Shown: positions 1 to 8,364, numbered from the stretch's first letter. The stretch is DNA of 64,000 nucleotides from Planctomycetota bacterium (GCA_021776805.1 JAJFFD010000056.1:1-64000); one strand, 5' to 3'. Made by a program: numbers and translations. Notes: generated by a model from the sequence alone, not told the origin.

Positions 1-857
1 ACTCGAGAGGTCCACACGCCCTCTGCAACTTTCGGCGTCGATTCGAGGATCTCATCGAGGGTTTCTCCGCGGCCGATTCGCTCGCCAAAGGCGCGGTTTC
101 TTCCGTGCGGGCTAAAGGTGGTTACCGCGAGATCCCCCACGCCGGCCAATCCGAAGAAGGTCTGCAACTGCGCTCCCTCTGCCAGCCCGTAGCGACTCAT
201 CTCGATCAAGCCCCGAGACATGGTTGCTGCCTTGGCGTTGTCTCCCAGTCCGAGACCTTCCGCTATGCCGGCAGCCAGGGACATGACATTCTTGAGGGCT
301 CCACACAGCTCTACGCCGAGGCTGTCCGAGTTGCGATAGATCCGAAAGCTGCTCGCGGAGAGCGCCTCTTGCAGCTCGGAAAGAGCCGCATCGCTGCCCC
401 CTGCAAGCACCAGAGTCGCCGGCATGCCACGAGCGATCTCTTCCGCATGGCTCGGGCCACATAGCACGAGGACCGGCCGATCCTCTTGGATGCACTCGCT
501 GATGACCTGGCTTGGGCGCATGCCGGTTTGCTGTTCGAGCCCCTTGGCCATCGAGACCAGGGGCTTGCCCGCAGGTAGATCAGCGGCGATCGACTCCAGA
601 ACCGCCCGAATGTGTTGGGTTGGGACAGCAATCAGGACCGCGTCTACATCGCTACAAACTTCACCGGCATCAGCGGAGATGAGGATCTCGCCGGGTATCT
701 CGAGGCCCGGGAGATAGCGCGGATTCTGGCGGCTGGAAGCGAGCTCCGCGGTGTACTTGGGGTCGTGACCCCATAGGCGAACCTCGTTTCCGGCTCTGAG
801 GGCTGTCATCGCCATCGCTGTGCCGAAGCCACCATTCCCGAGAACTGCGATTCTCAT
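1..857 (-). CDS. gpsA: NAD(P)+-dependent glycerol-3-phosphate dehydrogenase, C-terminus cut by window edge
   Basis: Cytoplasmic enzyme reducing dihydroxyacetone phosphate to sn-glycerol 3-phosphate, the backbone for phospholipids. Read on the minus strand, the protein begins MRIAVLGNGGFGTAMA, the GxGxxG Rossmann motif of the family, and continues through recognisable GpsA blocks: CGPSHAEEIARG, a GVELCGALKNV segment carrying the catalytic lysine, and GLAGVGDLAVT. About 285 residues are visible; the last few dozen lie beyond position 1. Its ATG overlaps the stop of plsY by 4 bp (ATGA, 854-857), so the two are very probably translationally coupled. The product of GpsA is the acceptor used by PlsY, so pairing and order make metabolic sense. 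Confidence 0.95.
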   Translation of the reverse strand, partial: MRIAVLGNGGFGTAMAMTALRAGNEVRLWGHDPKYTAELASSRQNPRYLPGLEIPGEILISADAGEVCSDVDAVLIAVPTQHIRAVLESIAADLPAGKPLVSMAKGLEQQTGMRPSQVISECIQEDRPVLVLCGPSHAEEIARGMPATLVLAGGSDAALSELQEALSASSFRIYRNSDSLGVELCGALKNVMSLAAGIAEGLGLGDNAKAATMSRGLIEMSRYGLAEGAQLQTFFGLAGVGDLAVTTFSPHGRNRAFGERIGRGETLDEILESTPKVAEGVWTSR

Positions 858-1483
858 ACTCTTGTCTTGTTGCTGAAGAAGCCGCGAAGATTACTGCGGT
901 GAGTGAAGAACAGAAATGCAGCGCAAGTCAAGGCGAGGATACTGACGGAGAATCGTCCCGCAAACGCTGTCTCAGTGTCCTGGAGAATGACTGCCGCGGC
1001 CAACCCGATTCCAAGTGCCAGACTGCCCCAAAAAACCTGACGAGTCAGCAGGAAGATAGCGAAGAAGGCGCCGAAGGCGATGAGCAAGGAGGTGAAGTCC
1101 AGAGCCGCGAAAACGCCGGTCATCGTGGCAACGCCCTTGCCACCTCTGAGCCGCAGAAATGGTGATGCACAGTGCCCGAGAACAGCGCAGGCCCCCAGCC
1201 AAACCTGAAGATCAAGATCCGGCGCCCGCCCGAGTAATTCGGGCCCGTAGTAGGCCGGAAGGAATCCCTTCGCGAAGTCGAGGAGGTAGATCCCGAGGAA
1301 GAATGGCAAGCGGGACCTACCCGTGAATGCGCGCGAGGCATTGGTCGCACCGACATTGCCCGAACCGATACTGCGTATATCGATTCCCTTGCAGATTCTG
1401 ACCAGCACGAGGCCAAAAGGGATCCCGCCAAAGATCCAAGCAGCCAGACACGCAACTGGGATATCCATGAGGTCGCGAATCAT
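854..1483 (-). CDS. plsY: Acyl-phosphate:glycerol-3-phosphate acyltransferase PlsY
   Basis: Inner-membrane enzyme transferring an acyl group from acyl-phosphate to glycerol 3-phosphate, the first step of phosphatidic acid synthesis. The 209-residue protein has the family's hydrophobic helices and hallmark loops: IGSGNVGATNASR (residues about 37-49), LDFAKGFLPA, and the glycine-rich LRLRGGKGVAT. Length is normal. I chose ATG 1483; an in-frame ATG at 1468 would also keep the first membrane segment. It precedes gpsA with a 4-bp overlap. The divergent hyuA-like gene starts only 25 bp away, so its promoter must reach into that gene. Confidence 0.95.
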   Translation of the reverse strand: MIRDLMDIPVACLAAWIFGGIPFGLVLVRICKGIDIRSIGSGNVGATNASRAFTGRSRLPFFLGIYLLDFAKGFLPAYYGPELLGRAPDLDLQVWLGACAVLGHCASPFLRLRGGKGVATMTGVFAALDFTSLLIAFGAFFAIFLLTRQVFWGSLALGIGLAAAVILQDTETAFAGRFSVSILALTCAAFLFFTHRSNLRGFFSNKTRV

Positions 1484-1508
1484 AGCCTCGGGTATCGTTC
1501 CGCCGCTC

Positions 1509-3455
1509 ATGCAACGCATCGGAATCGACACTGGTGGCACCTTCACCGACGTAGTCCTGCTGGAACGCGGCAAGATCCGTGTGCACAAACTTCCCTCCAC
1601 TCCAGACGACCCGGCAAGAGCCGTTCTGGCTGGTCTCGCCGACGTTCGCCGAGTTAAGCAGGAAGTCGATGTGGTGCACGGCACCACGGTGGGCCTGAAT
1701 GCGATTCTCACCGGTCGAACCGCACAAGTGGCCTTCATCACCAACCGGGGATTTCGCGACTTGATCGAGATCGCCCGCCAGGATCGACAGGGCATCTACG
1801 ATCTGCAGGCCAGCAAGGCCTTGCTCCCGGTGCCACGTAATCTCCGCTTCGAGGTAGACAGTAGACGCTGCAAGGATGGCGAAAGCCTCGAGCAACCGAC
1901 CAAGGCTGCTCTGCGCGATCTGGTCGCGAGCCTTCGCAAGCGTCGGATTCAGTCTCTCGCCATCGGGCTGCTGCATTCCTACGCCAATCCGCGCGACGAA
2001 ACCGAAATCGCCAAGCTGCTCGGTGAGCTGGATCTGCCGATTACCTGCAGCGCCGATCTACTACCCATACCTGGGGAGTACGAGCGCTTTGCCGCCGCGA
2101 TTCTCAACGCCGGCATCCAACCGATCATGGGTGATTACCTTGGTCGTCTCCGCAGCGGTACGGGACCTGGCCGACTACGCATGATGCGCAGCAGCAGCGG
2201 CATCATGAGCGCCGCAGAGGCTAGCAAGCAACCAGCGAGAGCCGTCTTCTCAGGGCCTGCCGGCGGTGTACTGGCCACGGAACGCCTTGCCGAGTCTCTG
2301 GGCGAAGCGCGCATGGCGGCTCTCGACATGGGCGGGACTTCAACGGATGTCAGCCTGATCGATCCCGGGGCTGCCAGGCGAGGCATCAGCTCAGTAGCCG
2401 GTCTACCTCTAGCCATTCCGGCCGTGGACGTTCACACAGTGGGCTGTGGCGGCGGTAGCATCGCCTACGCCGACGGCGGCAATGCCCTGCGGGTGGGGCC
2501 CCTGAGTGCCGGTGCGGATCCGGGCCCTGCCTGCTATGGCCGAGGCGAGCAACCAACAGTGACCGATGCTCACCTGGCGCTCGGGCATCTGGGCGCGGAA
2601 ACCCTGTTGGCAGGGGCCTTCCCAATCGATCCCGAACGCTCCCTGACCGCAATCAGCAAGCTCGCACGGCAACTGGGCATGACCGCCAGAGCCTGTGCCG
2701 AGGGGATCATCGAGATCGCGGAAGTCGCCATCATGCGCGCCCTCATGGTGATCACCGTAGAGCGCTCCGTGGATCCGGCGAAGATCCCTCTGGTAGCCTA
2801 CGGCGGCGCAGCCGGCCTGCATGCGGCGGCCCTCATCAAACGGCTCGGCATGCCCTACGCCCTGGTACCAGTTCACCCTGGTGCGTTTTCTGCACTCGGA
2901 CTGGCCCTTGCGGGCGAGACGCAGGAAGCGAATCGGCCAGTCTTGCAGTTGCTCCAGGATCTCAGCCAGGCAAACCTGCAGGGCTGGATGGAGAAACTGC
3001 GCAAACGGGCCATCGCCGGGATCGAAGACGATTCAGGAACTCTCAAATTCCGCGGCGAGTGCCTGCTCCGCTTTCGGGGCCAGGGCGCTGGCCTATGGCT
3101 GCCATGGGGCAAGAGGCTCGAGGCAGCGTTCCGACAAAGGCACCAGGAACAGTTCGGCTTCCTCCCCGATGCAGGTGATGTGGAGCTCGTAGAATTGCGG
3201 GCGCGAGTGAGCACTCCGAGCGGCCGCTACCCCCATGACATCGCCAACCCGGGCAAGCGAAGCAAGGTCTCTGCGACGGCGCGAGTGGCGCCTCTTGGGG
3301 ACAAACCCCTAAGAACCCTGCAGCGAATTCACATTTGCGAAGGTGAGCGCATCCCTGGACCGGCGGTCATCGAAGAGTTCAGCAGCACTACCCTTGTTCC
3401 TGACGGCAGTGTGTGCACAGCAAGCACATACGGTCTACGCATTGAAAGCAAGTGA
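1509..3455 (+). CDS. HyuA-type hydantoinase/5-oxoprolinase family protein, lone subunit
   Basis: Member of the ATP-dependent hydantoinase/oxoprolinase A family, which opens cyclic amides such as N-methylhydantoin or 5-oxoproline. The 648-residue protein shows the N-terminal IGIDTGGTFTDVV phosphate-binding motif, a second ASKHA motif MGGTSTDVSLI (about residues 278-288), and the typical GPLSAGADPGPACYGRG stretch. ATG 1509 is chosen because the family begins exactly at this motif; the open frame upstream is the antisense of plsY. HyuA normally works with a HyuB partner encoded next door, or is fused to it; neither is here. The exact substrate cannot be read from sequence. Confidence 0.85.
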   Translation: MQRIGIDTGGTFTDVVLLERGKIRVHKLPSTPDDPARAVLAGLADVRRVKQEVDVVHGTTVGLNAILTGRTAQVAFITNRGFRDLIEIARQDRQGIYDLQASKALLPVPRNLRFEVDSRRCKDGESLEQPTKAALRDLVASLRKRRIQSLAIGLLHSYANPRDETEIAKLLGELDLPITCSADLLPIPGEYERFAAAILNAGIQPIMGDYLGRLRSGTGPGRLRMMRSSSGIMSAAEASKQPARAVFSGPAGGVLATERLAESLGEARMAALDMGGTSTDVSLIDPGAARRGISSVAGLPLAIPAVDVHTVGCGGGSIAYADGGNALRVGPLSAGADPGPACYGRGEQPTVTDAHLALGHLGAETLLAGAFPIDPERSLTAISKLARQLGMTARACAEGIIEIAEVAIMRALMVITVERSVDPAKIPLVAYGGAAGLHAAALIKRLGMPYALVPVHPGAFSALGLALAGETQEANRPVLQLLQDLSQANLQGWMEKLRKRAIAGIEDDSGTLKFRGECLLRFRGQGAGLWLPWGKRLEAAFRQRHQEQFGFLPDAGDVELVELRARVSTPSGRYPHDIANPGKRSKVSATARVAPLGDKPLRTLQRIHICEGERIPGPAVIEEFSSTTLVPDGSVCTASTYGLRIESK

Positions 3456-3470
3456 CATGCGGCGGAGGGT

Positions 3471-3489
3471 CATCTCTCGCTTAGAGATG
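3471..3489 (+). other. Hairpin just after the hyuA-like stop
   Basis: A perfect 7-bp stem (CATCTCT / AGAGATG) with a 5-nt loop starts 15 nt after the HyuA-like stop codon. No T-tract follows, so it may be an mRNA 3' stabilising stem rather than an intrinsic terminator. Confidence 0.3.
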
Positions 3490-3546
3490 TCTCCAGATTC
3501 CGATCGATTTCGGCAATTTTTCGTGAGCGATTCCCGTGCCCCGGAT

Positions 3547-3574
3547 TTGACTCCCTCCATTCCTAGAATATGAT
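3547..3574 (+). promoter_or_regulatory. Sigma70-like promoter in the intergenic region
   Basis: TTGACT at 3547-3552 and TATGAT at 3569-3574 are separated by 16 bp, a near-consensus housekeeping arrangement. No plus-strand protein gene begins downstream for more than 6 kb, so the likely product is a short untranslated RNA ending at the terminator at 3745-3812. Called from sequence pattern only. Confidence 0.5.
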
Positions 3575-3580
3575 CCTTAC

Positions 3581-3812
3581 ATCGAACGGGACCTCGACGG
3601 CACGTCGGGAATTCGACATCAACGAACAGGGAGAATCGATCAGCAACGAAGATGAATCACGCAGGAAGTGAGTTGCTCGAGGGGAACCATCCCCGAAACA
3701 GCTAGCGAGACTGCAAGAAAGCGAACGTATGCCGGGGGTTGTCCGCCGAGGACGTAAAAACTTGACTCTCCTTCTTCCCCTTTTCCCGAAGTTTATCCTC
3801 CGGCTTTTTTTT
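3581..3812 (+). ncRNA. Candidate small non-coding RNA, about 230 nt
   Basis: The 418-bp gap between the HyuA-like gene and the next minus-strand gene holds no convincing protein gene, but does hold a sigma70-like promoter and, about 230 bp later, a long stem-loop followed by eight T. Between them lie a hairpin CGACG-GCA-CGTCG near 3594-3606, a GGGG-AACCAT-CCCC hairpin near 3681-3694 and purine-rich single-stranded stretches. A 17-codon reading frame (ATG 3652, stop 3703) lies inside, so a leader peptide or dual-function RNA is possible. It lacks the tRNA-like end of tmRNA and I do not recognise it as 6S, SRP or RNase P RNA. The 5' end is estimated from the promoter. Confidence 0.4.
3745..3812 (+). 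terminator. Rho-independent terminator-like stem-loop with T8
   Basis: GCCG and AGGA (3745-3752) pair with TCCT and CGGC (3796-3804, one bulged base), and AAACTT (3758-3763) pairs with AAGTTT (3789-3794), enclosing a pyrimidine-rich loop. Eight T follow directly (3805-3812). The orientation fits the end of the candidate RNA on the plus strand. Confidence 0.5.
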
Positions 3813-3829
3813 CGTTCGCTGCCGACTGC

Positions 3830-3855
3830 AACGCGCCGCATCAGAGCGGCGTGTT
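3830..3855. terminator. Strong 10-bp hairpin between convergent transcripts
   Basis: AACGCGCCGC pairs with GCGGCGTGTT (one G-T pair) around a 6-nt loop. A weak T-rich run follows on the plus strand; none follows on the minus strand. It lies just beyond the stop of the minus-strand lipoprotein gene and may end transcription from either side. Confidence 0.35.
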
Positions 3856-3873
3856 TGCTTTAAGGCGAACCAA

Positions 3874-4695
3874 CTAGCGGCGAAGAGACTTCAACTCCGC
3901 CTGAGCGGCGATGAGGAATCCGCGAGCCTGTTCGTGCTTCGCATCCAAGCGCAAGACGCGCGTCCAGTCGTTCAGTGCGAGTTCCAAGTCACCCTGTCCG
4001 TAGTGCAGAAGCGCTCGCTGATTGAGAACACGGACGAGAGACTCAGCGACTTCAGAATGAGAAGGCAACTCTGCGTGCAGGCCTTCGAGCAGATCCAAGG
4101 CCCGCTCCAACTGCCCACGCTGCAAGAGATCCAGAGCCACTCGCGTCCTTGCCTTTACGTCCGGTGCTGTGCCCGCCTCGGACTGCAGCATAGGCTCCTC
4201 GACCCTGGGCTCGATCACCGCACCTGGTCCAGGCTCGGGATTCGGTCCAGGCACTGGGAAACCTATGGGCATGGTCCCTGCAATCCCGATGTCCTCACTG
4301 CTTCCGTAGTCTTCCTCATCGGCGGGTTGCAGGGCAGACATCCGGTGCTCGGTCGCGAGGATCATCTCACTGGCTCCACTGACACGCGCCCAAACGCTCA
4401 GTGACTGCTCGAAGAGATCGATGGCCTCCTCATCGCGCCACTCGGCGCGGAGGGCCATTCCTCGTCCCATGAGTTTGTGTGCCGTGCGCATACGGCGCTC
4501 TACGGCCTGGGCGATGGAACGCGCGTCCGCATAGCGTGAATGATTAGGTGGAACCTGATCGAGGTAGAGCAGAGTATCGAGAAGATCTCCATCCTTGAGA
4601 CTCTGTTGCGCCGCCATGAATGGGTCGGCCGGCATGACTACGCAGGCCGGCAACAGAAGGGGGAGCATGATCAGGGGGAAGGAAAAGCGGGTCAC
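3874..4695 (-). CDS. Predicted lipoprotein with TPR-like helical repeats
   Basis: A 273-residue exported protein of unknown role. The N-terminus has a hydrophobic stretch ending in the lipobox LLPAC (Cys about residue 17), predicting lipid anchoring. The remainder is helical, with tetratricopeptide-like segments near residues 20-120 and 185-270 (for example LLQRGQLERALDLLEGL and LLHYGQGDLELALNDWTRVLRLD) separated by an acidic, proline-rich linker. TPR proteins usually scaffold partner proteins. The start overlaps the stop of the HD-GYP gene by 4 bp (ATGA, 4692-4695), so the two are probably co-translated and may share a signalling or envelope role. The partner is not identifiable. Confidence 0.75.
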   Translation of the reverse strand: MTRFSFPLIMLPLLLPACVVMPADPFMAAQQSLKDGDLLDTLLYLDQVPPNHSRYADARSIAQAVERRMRTAHKLMGRGMALRAEWRDEEAIDLFEQSLSVWARVSGASEMILATEHRMSALQPADEEDYGSSEDIGIAGTMPIGFPVPGPNPEPGPGAVIEPRVEEPMLQSEAGTAPDVKARTRVALDLLQRGQLERALDLLEGLHAELPSHSEVAESLVRVLNQRALLHYGQGDLELALNDWTRVLRLDAKHEQARGFLIAAQAELKSLRR

Positions 4696-6149
4696 CCCAA
4701 CCTCCCCTCGCCTTCGTCACCGTACAGCTCCAGCTCTTCTTCGCCGTAGGCGAGCAGATTCTCGGAGTCCTCTTCTTCTTCAATGGCAAGAGCGCACGGT
4801 TCCTCACCCAACTTGTAAGGCAGCACTCCAGAGTTCGAGATGAGAACACGAGCCTTCTCTCCGGTAGGGACCGGGGACTTGCGAATCTCTTCTTCGAAGA
4901 GATCGAGGATGTCTGGATCGAAGTGCTCGCCACGATCCTCATGCATGCGATCCAAGGCTTCAGGCCAGCTCATGACTGCGCCAAGATGGCCTGGGCTGGT
5001 CAAGAGATCGTAGGCGTCGGCAATGGCCAGGATGCGGCTTCGCACTGGAATGCGCTCTCCACGGAGCCCCTCTGGGAAGCCGCTGCCATCGTACTTCTCG
5101 TGATGGTGCCGAACGATGCGTGCCGCACCCCGCAGGCTCGGCAGCCCGGAGAGCAGATGCGCACTTCTCTGCGGGTACTGACGCAGAGATTCTCGCTCGA
5201 CTTCATCGAGATGCCCGCCCTTGTGCAAGGCGGACTGACGAACACCAACTTTGCCAATGTCCACGAGCAGAGCAGCTACGGCCAATTCCCGCTTACTGTT
5301 GGGATCGATGCTCAGACGATCCGCGAGCATCATGGCATAGCGACGTGTCCGTTCACCGTGACCACGGGGAGTACATCCCCGTTGCTCCAGGGAGCGAAGT
5401 AGTTGCTTGGCCAGCTCGAGGAAGCCTTCCTCGACTTCCTCCTGCCACTTCTCAGTTACTGTGTCGAGTTGCTCGAGGGCGTTATGCAATTCGCGAAGAC
5501 CGCCTACGGCGCCCGCCTCGACCACCACTGAAGCCTCACCCTTGGTCAGGCGATAGGCCTGCTCAGTGGCGCGACGAATGCGCAGCACCTGCTGGTGACC
5601 AATCCAGGTCGCCAGAAAGGCGAGGCTCAGGCTGGTGAGGAAGGCAATCCCGAAGAGACCCCAGGGAAAGGACGCCGTAGCAAGTTCAGGGGCCGGATAG
5701 CGCAGCCGCACTTCGCCGACATTGCCGCGGTTGCTGAGAGCCGGGGCGATGACCTCGAATCTTCCATTCTCGAGTTGCCTTTGCAGCGCCCCATCCGCGG
5801 ATTCGGTGCCCAGCTCCTTTCCTCCCAGAGAGAGGCCTGTATCCAGGCGCACCAGCCCGTCTTTGCCAATCAGGAGGACCCGGCACTTGCCGAGGTCCGC
5901 TGTCGATGCTGCCAGGACCGCCAGACGAAGATCGTCGCCGCGGTCGAGCAGGGGGGCGGCCCGAGACGCAAGATCCTTGCAGAGGGCCAGCTCGCGCGCA
6001 TGCTGTTCGCGCTCATGATCGTGACTGCGCATGTCAGCACCGACCATCGCAACAACCCAGGCAAGCAGAAGCCCGCCGGCGACCAGTGCGGCCGACAATT
6101 GAACCGTCAGAGGCAGTTCCCTGCCCTTGTAGGCGATCCTTCGAGCCAT
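4692..6149 (-). CDS. Membrane-bound HD-GYP-like protein with altered HD motif
   Basis: A 485-residue sensor-like protein: an N-terminal membrane helix (about 14-36), a periplasmic domain of roughly 140 residues, a second helix (about 166-184), a HAMP-like/coiled linker, then an HD-GYP domain (about 255-430) and an acidic tail. HD-GYP proteins hydrolyse cyclic di-GMP. Visible motifs include GHGERTRRYA, HHHEKYDGSGFPEG and ADAYD. The canonical LxHDIGK motif reads LLVDIGKVGV: the metal-binding His is Val at residue 296 (codon 5262-5264), and GYP is GFP. The protein may be a receptor rather than an active phosphodiesterase. A 4-bp overlap couples it to the downstream lipoprotein gene. Confidence 0.85.
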   Translation of the reverse strand: MARRIAYKGRELPLTVQLSAALVAGGLLLAWVVAMVGADMRSHDHEREQHARELALCKDLASRAAPLLDRGDDLRLAVLAASTADLGKCRVLLIGKDGLVRLDTGLSLGGKELGTESADGALQRQLENGRFEVIAPALSNRGNVGEVRLRYPAPELATASFPWGLFGIAFLTSLSLAFLATWIGHQQVLRIRRATEQAYRLTKGEASVVVEAGAVGGLRELHNALEQLDTVTEKWQEEVEEGFLELAKQLLRSLEQRGCTPRGHGERTRRYAMMLADRLSIDPNSKRELAVAALLVDIGKVGVRQSALHKGGHLDEVERESLRQYPQRSAHLLSGLPSLRGAARIVRHHHEKYDGSGFPEGLRGERIPVRSRILAIADAYDLLTSPGHLGAVMSWPEALDRMHEDRGEHFDPDILDLFEEEIRKSPVPTGEKARVLISNSGVLPYKLGEEPCALAIEEEEDSENLLAYGEEELELYGDEGEGRLG

Positions 6150-6275
6150 GCTTCCCCGGTCTTATCGGCAGAAAGGAGCTCGGACCTTTCCACTCTTTGG
6201 GTCGGCTGTGCAGATATCCGACAACCGACCCTGACCTGCCCTTGGCGCTGGCCCATAAAGGCCACGCGGCTCTCT

Positions 6276-6983
6276 CTACTTGATGACTTCGACGCTGTCG
6301 GCGTGCAGCTGGAAAATGTCTACGCAGTAGCCATCCTCAATCGCAGCCTCGACCTTGAAGTCACCGATGATCTTGATGGGATCGAACTGATAGTCGGTCG
6401 TCGACTTGCCCTTCATGATCACCCGCACGATGCCATTGATGTCCGGTGGCTGACCGTAGCAGCAGGACCATAGGGATTGGACCAGGAGGAACTCCTTGAT
6501 GTTCTCTACCTGATCGATCGGCAGCATGAACCCAGTCATCATGATCTTGCGCCCATCAAGCTTCTTGACTGTCTTGGGCAAGCCCTTGAGCCCATCTTCG
6601 TAGGGCCAAGATGAGATCTCCTCGAAGCTGAGCATCTGATCGATATTCTTGAGCTTGCCCGACTTGATCATCTGAGTCAGACGACGCTCCGCATCCAACA
6701 TCTGCTGTTGGCCGCGCATGGCGCGAAGATCCTCAGGATCAGCGCCCATAGGCAAGGGCTCGTCGGTCAGAGGCACATCGACCTTGGTGTCCTTGACCTC
6801 AGTCTTCTTGCTGTCCTTCTTGCCACTGTCCTTGCCCTTGGAAGAACCCGGCTTGGGATCCTGAGACTTGCTGTTAGCAGTCTTCTTGCTTGTGGCTCCT
6901 CCAGCTGTGCCTGTCTGAGCTGAGACAGAGAGGCTGCTAGCGAGCGCGAGAAGGACTCCAAAGACAAAGTATCGCATGTTCAT
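6276..6983 (-). CDS. Exported DUF3299-family protein
   Basis: A 235-residue protein with a cleavable signal peptide (start MNMRYFVFGVLLALASSLSVSAQ), a lysine/serine-rich linker (about 25-70), then a DUF3299-type domain including GFMLPIDQVENIKEFLLVQ, SLWSCCYGQPPDINGIV and a C-terminal segment ending near DIFQLHADSVEV. ATG 6983 is chosen because the signal peptide starts there; ATG 6977 is an alternative. It lies 13 bp after the ABC permease gene. From memory, DUF3299 proteins accompany FtsX-type permeases in zinc-responsive operons of Pseudomonas and Vibrio, so a periplasmic accessory role in a metal-linked ABC system is plausible. Confidence 0.75.
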   Translation of the reverse strand: MNMRYFVFGVLLALASSLSVSAQTGTAGGATSKKTANSKSQDPKPGSSKGKDSGKKDSKKTEVKDTKVDVPLTDEPLPMGADPEDLRAMRGQQQMLDAERRLTQMIKSGKLKNIDQMLSFEEISSWPYEDGLKGLPKTVKKLDGRKIMMTGFMLPIDQVENIKEFLLVQSLWSCCYGQPPDINGIVRVIMKGKSTTDYQFDPIKIIGDFKVEAAIEDGYCVDIFQLHADSVEVIK

Positions 6984-6996
6984 ATCCAGCAAGTTT

Positions 6997-8364
6997 TCAG
7001 GACACAGGTCCCAGGTTGTCAGCGACCTCGACCAGGGATCCCTTGATGGCAGGAAGGATACCCGCGAAGCCGCCCAGGACACAGGTTCCAAGGATAAGCC
7101 AGAGCTCATCCACCGAAAAGGCCCGCCAGTCCACCATGACCCCACTGATGTCAGATACCAGGGGAGCAAAGAAGTAGGCCGATACGTGGCAAAGCAGCAC
7201 ACCCAGACCACCGCCGAGGAAGGCGATCAGAAGGGCCTCCTGGAGGATGATACGCAAGATCTGATGCCGCCTGGCCCCGAGCGAGCGCATGATCGCGATC
7301 TCTCGCCGGCGCTCATTCATGGTGTTGTAGAGAGCCACCATCACCGAGATGCCAGCGACGAAGAGCACAAGGTAAACCGTGACGCGTAGCACCATCGTCG
7401 CATCCCCAACCATCTCCAGGAGCTGACGCATCTCTATGGACGGCGACGCCGCCTGCGCATCAGTCCGGGTCTGGAAGGCGTTGCGCAGATGGAACTCCGC
7501 GAGCCGAGCTCGCGCCTCCACAATGATTGCGGAGATCAGGACACTGTCGCTGGCCGCATCCTGACCAGGGCGGATCGCGTCATGCTTGTCCATGGACATA
7601 AACACGTCCATGGGGATGAAGATCGAGCGATCCAAGGGTCCGCCAGTCTCAGCCATGATCGCCACAACCCGACAGGCCGAGTCTTCATGTTTGTGTGCAA
7701 CCACTGCCTCATCTGCTCTGCCGTGCACAGGCACGATTTCGGAACCGAGCTCGAGCCCCAGGCGATCGGCCACCGCGGAACCGATGACCGCGGCCATGTG
7801 CTCATCCGGGAGAGGCTCGTGTTCGTGATTATGCTCGCCACCATCCGCTGCAACTTCGGCGGCGTGCTCTGCCAGATGCTCCGCAAAGGCCAGGAATTCG
7901 GCATGGTCGAAGGTCCATGCCTCGCCTTCAGCGAGATCAAGCATGCGGTATTCACCGAACTCGTCCTTACCGCGACGAAACTCGGTGAACATCTCGCTGG
8001 TGGTGCCGATGATCGGGAAACCGCCAAAGGTGTCGCCACGAGCTTGAGGGATCGCATAGACCAGCCCCAACCTGCGAGCGAGATCACCTTCATGTAATTC
8101 CTTGTAAACTGAGAGAGGCACGACTCCTGGCTCGATCCCTAGATTGAAGACCGTGCTCAGTACCAGACTCAGAGGCGAGCCTTCTTTCGGCCCAATGATC
8201 GCCCGGTAACCTTGCGTGTTGGTCGTGTAGCGCTTCTCAGTCTCAGCAATCAACAGCCAAAGGGCGGCCACCATGCCTGCACCGACCGCAATCGAGAGGG
8301 TCGTGAGCGAAGTGGAAAGCAGGCGCAACCTGAGATTGCGAAGGCTAACGCGAAAGAGATTCAT
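6997..8364 (-). CDS. FtsX/MacB-type ABC transporter permease with His-rich extracytoplasmic domain
   Basis: A 455-residue inner-membrane permease: one N-terminal helix (about 15-40), a large periplasmic domain (about 45-320), and three C-terminal helices with the FtsX signature (LYNTMNERRREIAIMRSLGARR near 350-372). The periplasmic domain contains an unusual His-rich insertion at residues 154-189 (seven His, including HNHEHEP) plus H214, H224 and H226, suggesting binding of Zn or another transition metal. The gene overlaps the ATPase by 4 bp and is followed by the DUF3299 gene, so the three form one operon. Substrate is inferred from the His cluster only. Confidence 0.85.
   Translation of the reverse strand: MNLFRVSLRNLRLRLLSTSLTTLSIAVGAGMVAALWLLIAETEKRYTTNTQGYRAIIGPKEGSPLSLVLSTVFNLGIEPGVVPLSVYKELHEGDLARRLGLVYAIPQARGDTFGGFPIIGTTSEMFTEFRRGKDEFGEYRMLDLAEGEAWTFDHAEFLAFAEHLAEHAAEVAADGGEHNHEHEPLPDEHMAAVIGSAVADRLGLELGSEIVPVHGRADEAVVAHKHEDSACRVVAIMAETGGPLDRSIFIPMDVFMSMDKHDAIRPGQDAASDSVLISAIIVEARARLAEFHLRNAFQTRTDAQAASPSIEMRQLLEMVGDATMVLRVTVYLVLFVAGISVMVALYNTMNERRREIAIMRSLGARRHQILRIILQEALLIAFLGGGLGVLLCHVSAYFFAPLVSDISGVMVDWRAFSVDELWLILGTCVLGGFAGILPAIKGSLVEVADNLGPVS

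Noticed and set aside
1323-1508. N-terminal extension of the HyuA-like frame
   Set aside because: It is the antisense of plsY; the family start motif begins exactly at ATG 1509.
3563-3841. Minus-strand 92-codon open frame in the HyuA-HD-GYP gap
   Set aside because: Composition is Arg/Ser-rich without domains, it runs opposite to a clear promoter and T8 terminator, and no ribosome-binding site is evident.
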